This document shows, one piece after another, positions 44,612 to 52,100 of a stretch of 64,000 bases of DNA; the stretch's first letter is position 1; the number at the start of each line of letters is the position of its first letter. Under the pieces are notes generated by a model. That model saw only the letters and a list, made by a program, of their open reading frames with translations. It ran no database searches and was not told where the DNA came from. The stretch spans positions 1-64,000 of the forward strand of contig JAGAVH010000041.1 of the NCBI GenBank assembly GCA_017942025.1, given 5' to 3'. The translations under genes and the position numbers were made by a program. This DNA is from Ruminiclostridium sp. (GTDB taxonomy: Bacteria > Bacillota > Clostridia > Oscillospirales > Ruminococcaceae).

Positions 44612-45832
44612 TTATTTTATGTAGAACTGCTGCATAAACTTCAGGCAATGTACGTATTCGCTGGCGATAAGCTGTGAATCTGCGTGATATTTTTCCACAA
44701 ACTCGTCTACCTTTACCCAGTCCGCCCGCTCATAATCCTTGACAAATCTGAATATATCACCAAACAGTCCCTCATCTCCGAAAAGACCATTTTTTATGTT
44801 ATCCGTTACCGGCAATTCTTTCAGGACATTCTCTATCTCTGCTTTATTTGCTGTGCCTACAACTATGGACATAAGTCCCATAAGATAAAGCTCTTTTCTG
44901 TGTGGATAGGCGCCGGGAACAATCTTTGAGATGCTTTCACAGAACTTTGCTCTGAAAAGCGCCAGCTTTATAAGCTCGTCGGGAGTATCCTTCTGAAGTC
45001 GCTGTAACCCCACAAGATAAATCCACTCCTTCAGCTTGTCAAAGCCGAGCAATACGAGTGCCTGATGTATGGTGGATATCTTGTTACCTGTGTTGGCGTA
45101 CATAATGTTTATAAGTCTGAGCAGTCTTATTGCAAGTACGGCGTCTGTAGAAATAACCGCGGCTATTTCCTCATAGTCAGGCTCAGGCGAATAGACAAGT
45201 CCGAGCACGTGAAGAAAGGTCTTTGCCATAGGACTGTTTGTTTTCTGCGTTATAAGAAGCGGCTTTGCAAAATAGAAGCCCTGCATGTATGAGCAGCCCA
45301 TATTCTTGGCATACTCCACCTCAAGCTGACTTTCTACCTTTTCTGCAAGCATTATCTTATTTTTTCTCAGACACATCTCCGCTGTCTTTTCCATAGCGTC
45401 ACGAGGACCTCTGAAATCAATCTTGACAATGTCCGCAAGTCTGAAGAGTGCATCGGTTGCAGGTGAATATTCATAATCGTCAAGAGCAATAGTGTAGCCC
45501 ATATCTTTAAGCTCTGCACAGCGCCTTACAACGTCCATATCACAAAGGACGCTTTCAAGAAGCTCTACTACCAGTATATCCTTTGATATCATTGTCGGTA
45601 CACTGCGTTTTATAAGATTGCCGGTAAAATTGACAAACGCTTTTTTACCGTCAAGAAAGGAAGTCATACTATCCACAAGAAATGCGTTATTTATTACATC
45701 GGCTGTACTGACGTCGCCGTTGTCGCCTGTATATACATTGACTCCCGGTTGATTTCTGTAAAGCAATTCATATCCGTATGTCTTGTTGTTCAGGTCAAAT
45801 ATCGGTTGTCTTGCAAAATATACCTGCTCCAC
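44612..45832 (-). CDS. EAL-HDOD (YuxH family) signalling protein, degenerate EAL
   Basis: This roughly 406-aa protein has an N-terminal EAL-like domain (residues 1 to about 200) and a C-terminal HDOD domain (about 200-400, with AVLAIRLLRLINIMYAN and LLGFDKLKEWIYLVGL). The EAL motif is replaced by ELL (YGYELLYR), and DDFG by DDYE, so phosphodiesterase activity is doubtful and it may only bind cyclic di-GMP or proteins. A GTG at 45832 with AAAGGGG upstream is a better start than the ATG at 45850, which has no ribosome binding site. Confidence 0.85.
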   Translation of the reverse strand: MEQVYFARQPIFDLNNKTYGYELLYRNQPGVNVYTGDNGDVSTADVINNAFLVDSMTSFLDGKKAFVNFTGNLIKRSVPTMISKDILVVELLESVLCDMDVVRRCAELKDMGYTIALDDYEYSPATDALFRLADIVKIDFRGPRDAMEKTAEMCLRKNKIMLAEKVESQLEVEYAKNMGCSYMQGFYFAKPLLITQKTNSPMAKTFLHVLGLVYSPEPDYEEIAAVISTDAVLAIRLLRLINIMYANTGNKISTIHQALVLLGFDKLKEWIYLVGLQRLQKDTPDELIKLALFRAKFCESISKIVPGAYPHRKELYLMGLMSIVVGTANKAEIENVLKELPVTDNIKNGLFGDEGLFGDIFRFVKDYERADWVKVDEFVEKYHADSQLIASEYVHCLKFMQQFYIK

Positions 45833-45892
45833 AGAATCAGCCCCTTTCATCTTGGATTTTATATTTAAAATATAGTACAGTTATTTAATTCT

Positions 45893-45921
45893 ATATTACT
45901 ATATCAGCGCCGTTTTGTCAA
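45893..45921 (-). promoter_or_regulatory. Sigma-A promoter of the EAL-HDOD / GGDEF genes
   Basis: On the minus strand TTGACA (45921-45916), 17 bases and TAATAT (45898-45893) precede the EAL-HDOD gene. Confidence 0.7.
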
Positions 45922-45972
45922 CATTTTAACTGTATTTTCGTTGAAACAGACATCTTTTTTGTGAAAATGCAC

Positions 45973-46005
45973 AAAACGACTTTTGGATAAACCAAAAGTC
46001 GTTTT
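45973..46005. terminator. Intrinsic terminator after the YpsA-like gene
   Basis: AAAACGACTTTTGG and CCAAAAGTCGTTTT form a perfect 14-bp stem 7 bases past the stop codon of the YpsA-like gene. Confidence 0.8.
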
Positions 46006-46012
46006 ATTACTG

Positions 46013-46507
46013 TTACTGAATTTCTAAATTATCCTCGTTGAAGATGAATATTTTTACTCCGTTTTCTCTGGCATATTTCAGTATATGGCTGTCATCGTCC
46101 GCCTTTCCGAAATAAAGCAGGGCATCGCTTGAATCTATCATATATTCATCTGTGTGAATATAGCAGTCAGCCTCGAAATGAGTATGAAGCATTATTGCTG
46201 TTTCTGACTTTTCGTGAACAGAATAATACATATCTCTCTGCAATTCGGGCCAGGAGGTAGTCTGCTCCTCATAAGGAATCACCGCATGAAATTTTATAGG
46301 ATTAAACAGCCTCAGTGCCGTAGCCACAGCGCCTGCCCACAGCGGTACACCCATTTCTGTATTCGAATAAAATTCGTCATACCCCATCGTAAAAAGCTTC
46401 CATATATTATTTCTGAGTGCCGCCTTTATGGATATGACAGGCTCTTCGTTTTCATTGAGAATGCCTGCGGCAAACTCAGAGCCGTTTGTTGCTATAGTAC
46501 AAATCAT
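46013..46507 (-). CDS. YpsA-like (DUF1273, SLOG superfamily) protein
   Basis: This 164-aa protein has the SLOG/YpsA pattern: a Rossmann-like layout with AVIPYEEQTTSWPELQRDMYYS and the MIDSSDALLYFGKADDDSHILKYARENGVKIFIFN strand-helix-strand near the end. YpsA-type proteins are thought to bind nucleotides; in B. subtilis YpsA influences division. It is a monocistronic minus-strand gene next to a plus-strand ribbon-helix-helix gene, so the two starts face apart and may share control sequence. Confidence 0.65.
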   Translation of the reverse strand: MICTIATNGSEFAAGILNENEEPVISIKAALRNNIWKLFTMGYDEFYSNTEMGVPLWAGAVATALRLFNPIKFHAVIPYEEQTTSWPELQRDMYYSVHEKSETAIMLHTHFEADCYIHTDEYMIDSSDALLYFGKADDDSHILKYARENGVKIFIFNEDNLEIQ

Positions 46508-46573
46508 ATGTTCTTCCTTTCCGATTATATAACATAGCCAGTAACATAAATTATAACATATTTTATATCAGAT

Positions 46574-46603
46574 TTGCAATATATAATTATGTTAAAATAT
46601 TAT
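46574..46603 (+). promoter_or_regulatory. Probable promoter of the ribbon-helix-helix gene
   Basis: TTGCAA, an 18-base spacer and TATTAT lie 34 bases before the start codon at 46637. The region is very AT-rich, so other -10 choices are possible. Confidence 0.45.
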
Positions 46604-46636
46604 TTTTCAAAAAATTACGAAAGGTGTGCATAAAAT

Positions 46637-46831
46637 ATGAGTGAAAAGCTCAGACTCACAAAAAGAAACGGTCTGAAGGGTGAGGACGGCTACAAGGTAT
46701 TTTCCGTCCGTATAAAGGACAGTACCGTTCAGCAGCTGGATGATATATGTGCAAGAACAAACCGCTCCAGAAACGAGATAATCGGTATAATGCTGCAATA
46801 TGGCATCGATAACTGCGTAATAGAAGAATAA
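46637..46831 (+). CDS. Small ribbon-helix-helix DNA-binding protein
   Basis: This 64-aa protein has the RHH (Arc/CopG) pattern: a beta strand YKVFSVRIKDSTVQQLDDIC followed by helix-turn-helix TNRSRNEIIGIMLQYGIDN. Such proteins are dimeric repressors, often autoregulated. It stands alone on the plus strand in a minus-strand region, with a GAAAGGTG ribosome binding site and its own terminator. No toxin gene is adjacent, so an antitoxin role is not supported. Confidence 0.8.
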   Translation: MSEKLRLTKRNGLKGEDGYKVFSVRIKDSTVQQLDDICARTNRSRNEIIGIMLQYGIDNCVIEE

Positions 46832-46835
46832 CCGG

Positions 46836-46866
46836 GATTCACCGACGACAGTCGGTGAATCTTTTT
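46836..46866. terminator. Bidirectional terminator between RHH and histidine kinase genes
   Basis: GATTCACCGAC and GTCGGTGAATC form an 11-bp stem with a GACA loop followed by TTTTT. It lies between two convergent genes. Confidence 0.85.
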
Positions 46867-49219
46867 ATATAGAAATATTTTTCAGCTTGTCCGTTTCAAA
46901 ATTAAAGACAGCTGTTCTTATTTCTTCTATCCGGGGTTTTGTTTCGTCGTCATAGCTGAAGCTATCAAGCTTTGCCGAAAGCTCATCGAGAGCGTCTACA
47001 TCAAGTACGGCAGCCGCCTTTCTTATCTCTTCGACAATTTCTCTGACTACTGTCATATCAGCCATTTCCTTGTCAGTTTCGGCAACGCCGATAAGCTCAG
47101 AAAGGGGCTTTTTATATGAAAGCCAGCTATCAATAAACACAGGATGAAGTGATATGATTGTATCGTTGTCCAGCTCCGCCGCCGCTTGTTCAAGTCGCAT
47201 TGCCATACCTGAAAGGGGTATTATGCCTATCAGCATAGCAGAGCTTTTCATACTGTGTACCTTTACACGATAACTGCTCATAGCGCTGTCATCCGACTGC
47301 TGAATCATATCGGTGTAGTATCCGTTCAGCTCGTCCGCATCAGAGCTCATAGCAGGTACAAACATCTTAACTGTGCTTAATACAGAATCGTTATCGCCTA
47401 AAGTAAGCTTTGCCACACGCCAGTCAACGCCGTTTATTATCGGAAGCTCTGCTTCTGCAACTGCTTCTTCTTTGTGAGCTTTTTCTGCCTGCTTTACATA
47501 GGAGGGCGGAAGCAGAGATAATATCTTCTTTTCAAGCTTTGACGGGTTGAGCGGCTTTGTCAGCATACTCTTGAAGCCTGCTTTTTTATAGATTTCGTTG
47601 GCTCCGGTCATTGCGTTTGCAGTAAGCATTACGACAGGTGTATCCTTTGACTTGTTATCAGGCATTGCCTTCATTATTTCAAAGGTGTCAAGTCCGTCCA
47701 GCTCAGGCATCATATGATCCATAAATATGATATCATAGCGATGCTGTTTTACAAGCTCGATGCACGCCTTACCGCTGCCAGCCTCAGTTATTTCCATCTG
47801 CATAGGCTTCAGAAGATTTATAAATACCTTACGGTTGATTGCGTTGTCATCCACTAAAAGTATTTTAGCACCGGGAGCGATAAACTCGTTGACAAACTCC
47901 TTATACACGTGTCCGTGAACACTGGGATCGTATTTGCCGATAGAGGTATTATCTGTTACCATCTGCTTTATTGTAAAGTAGAATTCTGAACCCTTTCCGT
48001 ATTCGCTCTTTACTTTAAGCTCGCTGTCCTGCATTTTTAAAAGCGATACTGCAATATTGAGTCCCAGGCCCGTACCCTCTATATGGCGGTTCTTCTCCTC
48101 ATCCATTCTTGCAAAGGAATCGAAGAGTGTTGCCATACTCTCGGGTTTTATACCTATACCTGTATCCTTTACACTGAAGAAGAACATATCCTCATCTACT
48201 CTTTTGACAGTAAAGGTAACTGTACCCTCGTGGGTATATTTCACTGCATTTGTCATAAGGTTTACAAGAATCTGCTTCAATCTTACATCATCTCCCATAA
48301 CCTCGGTCGGAAGGTTATCGTCGATGTTCAGTATAAGTTCAAGATTTTTGGTTTGTGCCCTGAATTTTATGAGGTTGTATATATCGGTAATCATTGCCGC
48401 AAGAGAGTATCTTGCTTTAATTATCTTTATCTTTCTTTCCTCAATTTTAGTTATATCAAGGATGTCGTTTACAATACCAAGCAGAGATTCTGCCGCCGTC
48501 TTTGTTTCTATGGCATATTCCTTTATCTGCTCGTCCTTGCTGTCACGGAGTATAGTTTCGTTCATACCCATAATAGCGTTTATCGGGGTTCTTATCTCGT
48601 GGGACATAGTAGCAAGGAAGCTGCTCTTTGCCTTTGTTGCCGCTCTGGCGTCATCACATTTTGCCTCTACAAGCGCCAGAAGATCGTCCAGACTTCGCTC
48701 CTGCTCGGAATATTGCCTGTTCTTGAATACTATCATGTATATCATACCGATAAATACCCAGTTAGCAACAACGTTTGTTATAATACCTACATTCATCTCA
48801 AGTACGGACTGTGGTGAACCAAGAATTATATGGACGAGCAGAACGCTTATAACCTGAAAGATATAGGTATGTACCGCATGGAATTTCAACAATCTGTCAT
48901 CTATGAAGGTAAACAATGTCACCGACGTCAGTATCATTGAATACAGCATAACCTGAGCCGAGTCAAAGGCAAAGCCGACAAACAAATCGACCACGGTAAA
49001 GGAGATGGAGAGCATATTCTTGTGAAATTTCTCGGATATTCGCTGTTTTTTCACACAAATAACAATAAAAACCGCCGTTGCCGTTGTAACACCGAAAAAA
49101 GCCAGCATAAGATATGTGGGATATTTTCCGATTATAATGCCCACAATTGTTGCAATTATAACCTTTGTAAAAAAGAAAGCAATATTAAGAGTAGAACCGA
49201 ATTTATAGGTAGGTCTCAT
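46865..49219 (-). CDS. Hybrid sensor histidine kinase with receiver and Hpt domains
   Basis: This 784-aa membrane protein has five or six N-terminal helices (residues 10-168), a HisKA domain with MSHEIRTPINAIMG (phospho-acceptor His207), an HATPase domain (ILVNLMTNAVKYTHEG; KDTGIGIKPE; GTGLGLNI), a receiver domain with ILLVDDNAINRKV and the phospho-Asp in FMDHMMPELDG, and a C-terminal Hpt domain with VHSMKSSAMLIG. It can carry out a whole His-Asp-His relay within one chain. The stand-alone receiver at 50157-50567 is a likely output partner. Confidence 0.92.
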   Translation of the reverse strand: MRPTYKFGSTLNIAFFFTKVIIATIVGIIIGKYPTYLMLAFFGVTTATAVFIVICVKKQRISEKFHKNMLSISFTVVDLFVGFAFDSAQVMLYSMILTSVTLFTFIDDRLLKFHAVHTYIFQVISVLLVHIILGSPQSVLEMNVGIITNVVANWVFIGMIYMIVFKNRQYSEQERSLDDLLALVEAKCDDARAATKAKSSFLATMSHEIRTPINAIMGMNETILRDSKDEQIKEYAIETKTAAESLLGIVNDILDITKIEERKIKIIKARYSLAAMITDIYNLIKFRAQTKNLELILNIDDNLPTEVMGDDVRLKQILVNLMTNAVKYTHEGTVTFTVKRVDEDMFFFSVKDTGIGIKPESMATLFDSFARMDEEKNRHIEGTGLGLNIAVSLLKMQDSELKVKSEYGKGSEFYFTIKQMVTDNTSIGKYDPSVHGHVYKEFVNEFIAPGAKILLVDDNAINRKVFINLLKPMQMEITEAGSGKACIELVKQHRYDIIFMDHMMPELDGLDTFEIMKAMPDNKSKDTPVVMLTANAMTGANEIYKKAGFKSMLTKPLNPSKLEKKILSLLPPSYVKQAEKAHKEEAVAEAELPIINGVDWRVAKLTLGDNDSVLSTVKMFVPAMSSDADELNGYYTDMIQQSDDSAMSSYRVKVHSMKSSAMLIGIIPLSGMAMRLEQAAAELDNDTIISLHPVFIDSWLSYKKPLSELIGVAETDKEMADMTVVREIVEEIRKAAAVLDVDALDELSAKLDSFSYDDETKPRIEEIRTAVFNFETDKLKNISI

Positions 49220-50130
49220 AAGCGCACCCCCTTCGGCACAACAAAACGAAGTCCTTTTTTTACCATTTCCCCCTTGCAGGAGGTAACACCGTGGATAAGC
49301 TCGCCGTCCTGATTTATGGTAAAGGGCTTACCGTCAGCACGTTTTATCTCTATAGTCTTTGATAAGCAGAACTTCATCTTTTTACTTACTCTTGAATATT
49401 TTTTATTCATAAGGTCAAGCAGAACCATTGCCAGAGGAAAGCCGCGCTTTTTTACCGTAGCAATTCTTGTGATGCCGAGTCCGTCGGTAGCGCATGCATT
49501 ATCGGCAAAAAAGATATTGCCGCCGAGTACGTGACCGTTTCCGAAATATATTTCGGAAAAATATCCTGTATGCACATCATTGTCAAGCTTTATTTCATAT
49601 TCTCTTGTTTTGGAAACGAACAAGGAATATATAACCGCCAGCATATAAGGAATCTTATCACTTATAAAACGAAGCGAACGAAGCTCGTTCATCTTTGTCT
49701 GACAGTTACTGTCAAGACCTGTCGAAAGTGTGTTCAGAGCGATGCCATGCTCAGTTCTTATGTAGTCTATATCTATGACTTCACCATCTATAAGCTCATC
49801 AATATTGCGGAATTTTTCTTCGTTTTCACCGAACACCTTTAAAAAGTCGTTAGTGAGTCCGCAGGGATAGAAGGCTATCTCCACATCAGACAAATCATTG
49901 ATACCGTTAAGCATATGTCGCATTGTGCCTGAGCCTCCGCAACAGTAAAAACGAAGCTTTTCGCCTTCAAATATATGCTGTATTTTCTTTACAAGCTCTG
50001 TTTCATAGCCTTCCTGACGTGTATTGAATACGAAATAATCAAGATTTTTATAAGAACTCAGCTTCGTACGGAGATTATCCGCAAAGGTCTGCTGTCCTGC
50101 GAAGGGATTGATTATAAATATATGTATCAT
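49216..50130 (-). CDS. Diacylglycerol-kinase-like protein with altered GGDGT motif
   Basis: This 304-aa protein has the lipid kinase (DAGK_cat/YegS) layout: an N-terminal IINPFAGQ, a nucleotide loop YCCGGSGTMRHMLNG and the C-terminal INQDGELI motif that holds a conserved Asp. In known enzymes the loop reads GGDGT; here Asp is replaced by Ser, so activity is uncertain. It overlaps the histidine kinase by 4 bases and follows the receiver gene by 26, so the three form a coupled operon. Confidence 0.8.
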   Translation of the reverse strand: MIHIFIINPFAGQQTFADNLRTKLSSYKNLDYFVFNTRQEGYETELVKKIQHIFEGEKLRFYCCGGSGTMRHMLNGINDLSDVEIAFYPCGLTNDFLKVFGENEEKFRNIDELIDGEVIDIDYIRTEHGIALNTLSTGLDSNCQTKMNELRSLRFISDKIPYMLAVIYSLFVSKTREYEIKLDNDVHTGYFSEIYFGNGHVLGGNIFFADNACATDGLGITRIATVKKRGFPLAMVLLDLMNKKYSRVSKKMKFCLSKTIEIKRADGKPFTINQDGELIHGVTSCKGEMVKKGLRFVVPKGVRL

Positions 50131-50156
50131 CTTTATTCCCCTTGAAGCTATACAGC

Positions 50157-50567
50157 TTATTCTGATACTTCGTGATTTTTGTTAAGAGTTTTTTCGATAA
50201 GAGCCACCAGCTTAGCCTTGCTGGGAGGCTTTAACATATATCCGTCGGGCTTTAAGGACAGGAGCTTTGAAACTGTTTCGAGGTCGGAGCTGCCTGTAAA
50301 GAATATTATAGGAATATCTCTGGTAGTAAAATCCTCTTTGAATTTCTTGAAAAGATCTCCGCCGTTCTGATATGGCATTTCATAATCGAGAAGTATAAGG
50401 TCGGGGGTTTTTATGGCAAGCTGGTCAAATGCCTGATTGCCTGAGGTTGCGATTGCCACATTATATTTGCCGTAAAGCATTTCCTTTACTGTTCTGAGCA
50501 GAAGAACGTTATCGTCTATGGCAAGAATGTTCGGAAGCTTTTTTGCAGATGCGGTTGATATTTCCAT
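50157..50567 (-). CDS. Stand-alone receiver domain (response regulator)
   Basis: This 136-aa protein is a CheY-like receiver with the acidic pair AIDDN, phospho-Asp in LILLDYEMPYQNGG, Thr in FFTGSS and the conserved Lys in LKPPSKAKL. There is no output domain, so it probably acts by protein contact or as a phosphate sink. AAAGGA 9 bases before 50567 selects that ATG over the in-frame one at 50627. First gene of the receiver - lipid kinase-like - hybrid kinase operon. Confidence 0.88.
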   Translation of the reverse strand: MEISTASAKKLPNILAIDDNVLLLRTVKEMLYGKYNVAIATSGNQAFDQLAIKTPDLILLDYEMPYQNGGDLFKKFKEDFTTRDIPIIFFTGSSDLETVSKLLSLKPDGYMLKPPSKAKLVALIEKTLNKNHEVSE

Positions 50568-50656
50568 TGTTTTCAGTCCTTTCGTTTTATATCCGTTACT
50601 TGTCGGAAATGCGTTGTAATCTGTCATTTATACAGCTATTCCGCCAGTTTGTTATT

Positions 50657-50685
50657 ATTGTAACACACTTTGTTTGAAAAATCAA
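50657..50685 (-). promoter_or_regulatory. Sigma-A promoter of the receiver/lipid kinase/histidine kinase operon
   Basis: On the minus strand TTGATT (50685-50680), 17 bases and TACAAT (50662-50657) give an untranslated leader of about 80 bases before 50567. Confidence 0.65.
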
Positions 50686-50758
50686 CATTTAAGTGCTATA
50701 AACAGCATTTTTTTCATCACAAAATGCGACAGCTTTTTATAAATTGCGACAAAAAACA

Positions 50759-50779
50759 AGAGCTGCATTGAGCAGCTCC
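50759..50779 (-). terminator. Distal copy of the CPBP gene terminator stem-loop, with T-run
   Basis: GAGCTGC and GCAGCTC pair around a TCAAT loop; on the minus strand TTGTTTTTTG follows. The same 21 bases occur at 51020-51040 on the other side of the element. Confidence 0.75.
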
Positions 50780-50780
50780 C

Positions 50781-51019
50781 AGCGTGTAGACAAATTCTTG
50801 TCTACACGCTGTCGGACGATGAAAAACGCACGCAGACGAGGAAACTGACGCTGTCGGCATACGGGTTGTATGGTAAGCGTCAGTTGACGAAGTAAGCAAA
50901 AATGCTTTAGGGAAGCCATTTTCGGCTTCCCTAAACTTTTGTATCAACGTTTTTATATACTCGCAAGATAAGTGCAAATTTTACGCATTTTTGCGGTGCG
51001 TGAGTTTGTCTTCAGTCTG
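50781..51019 (+). repeat. Dispersed structured element, copy 3
   Basis: H1 is a 13-bp hairpin at 50781-50810 (AGCGTG/CACGCT where copy 2 has AGTGTG/CACACT). H2 is at 50845-50883 (CTGACGCT/AGCGTCAG, inner CATAC/GTATG) and H3 at 50909-50932 (AGGGAAGCC/GGCTTCCCT). The conserved blocks GACGATGAAAAACGCA, TTGACGAAGTAAGCAAAAAT and GCATTTTTGCGGTGCGTGAG match the other copies. It fills most of the 488-base gap between the receiver and CPBP genes. Confidence 0.85.
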
Positions 51020-51040
51020 AGAGCTGCATTGAGCAGCTCC
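51020..51040 (-). terminator. Proximal terminator stem-loop of the CPBP gene, lacking a T-run
   Basis: The stem-loop lies about 16 bases past the CPBP stop codon and is followed on the minus strand by CAGACTGAAGAC of the element instead of Ts. Confidence 0.7.
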
Positions 51041-51055
51041 TTCTTCAGCCTTTCG

Positions 51056-52087
51056 TTATATAAACTTCATCAGCATTATAAATAATCCAAGTATAAGTAC
51101 GGGGCAGAATACCGTCATCAGCTTTTCCTTCTTATCCTCTCCCGTTACCGGTTTGAGTCGTGCAATTCCGCAAAGAGCAACGACAAGGATAATAAGGGGC
51201 ATACCGAGATATGCAATATTGGTAACGATAGTTGCTACCGTACTTACCGCAATTATAACGGCGTCAACAATCTTGTTTTCCGTAAGCAGTATATCCTGAT
51301 ATACAGATACGCTGACCAGCAGATTATTTGCTATATGGAGTAATATCGTAGGTACTATACTCTTGTATCTTACCGCAATTATGCCGAACACCAGACCGCT
51401 GAGCGTGGCGTAGGCAAACTGGTCGAAATTGCCGTGGGCAAGGCCGAAGATAAGCGAGGAAACTAATATTGCAGGCGTATCTCCCATAGGTCGCATTGAA
51501 CCGAGTAACAGCTTTCTGTATATAAGCTCCTCGCATATTGGTGCTACAATAGCTGAGAATATGAGCATTACAAGTCCCGCAGAGCTATTGACGGGGGCTG
51601 TCTGCTCCATAATGTTCGGTATTTCCTCTGTGCCGAAAAGGAGCTGACATATACTGCTTATAAGATTGGTAACCTGAGAACCGCACATACCGAAGGAAAA
51701 GGTTGCAAGCAGCATTACTACGGGATAAGTGGGATTATTCGTGTAGGTGGGCAGAAGATGTCCCAGCTTGCTGTACTTTTTATAAAGCACTCCGAACACA
51801 ATGAACTTGGGAGCATAGGATACGATGCTTGCAAAAAAGTGAGTTATTGCGGTTGCGACTGCCGGGGACGACTCGCCAAAAAAAGCGTTTACGATGTACG
51901 CCATAAAGTAGAAGGCAGTGTTTTTTATCAGTATCTCTAAAAATACCACTATGATAAGCGACGCACCCACATCAAAGCAGAGCCTTCTTAAATCCGACGG
52001 GCGAAGCATATCAAGGCTTTCTACCCTGCTTAAATTATACTGGGTATAGCGTTCTTTGATTTTGTCTATAATGTTTGTTTCCTGCAT
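51056..52087 (-). CDS. CPBP family intramembrane metalloprotease (second of pair)
   Basis: This 343-aa membrane protein has about eight helices and the CPBP (CAAX protease/bacteriocin-processing, Abi) motifs: EELIYRKLLLGSM (Glu-Glu-x3-Arg), FGLAHGNFDQF (His of motif 2) and the later HIANN. These residues suggest a zinc-dependent protease active in the membrane. Substrate unknown. It follows its paralogue by 13 bases at the end of the polyamine operon. Confidence 0.87.
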   Translation of the reverse strand: MQETNIIDKIKERYTQYNLSRVESLDMLRPSDLRRLCFDVGASLIIVVFLEILIKNTAFYFMAYIVNAFFGESSPAVATAITHFFASIVSYAPKFIVFGVLYKKYSKLGHLLPTYTNNPTYPVVMLLATFSFGMCGSQVTNLISSICQLLFGTEEIPNIMEQTAPVNSSAGLVMLIFSAIVAPICEELIYRKLLLGSMRPMGDTPAILVSSLIFGLAHGNFDQFAYATLSGLVFGIIAVRYKSIVPTILLHIANNLLVSVSVYQDILLTENKIVDAVIIAVSTVATIVTNIAYLGMPLIILVVALCGIARLKPVTGEDKKEKLMTVFCPVLILGLFIMLMKFI

Positions 52088-52100
52088 AGAACTCCTTTAT

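Noticed and set aside
46574..46831. RHH protein as antitoxin of a toxin-antitoxin pair
   Set aside because: No small toxin gene lies next to it on the same strand.
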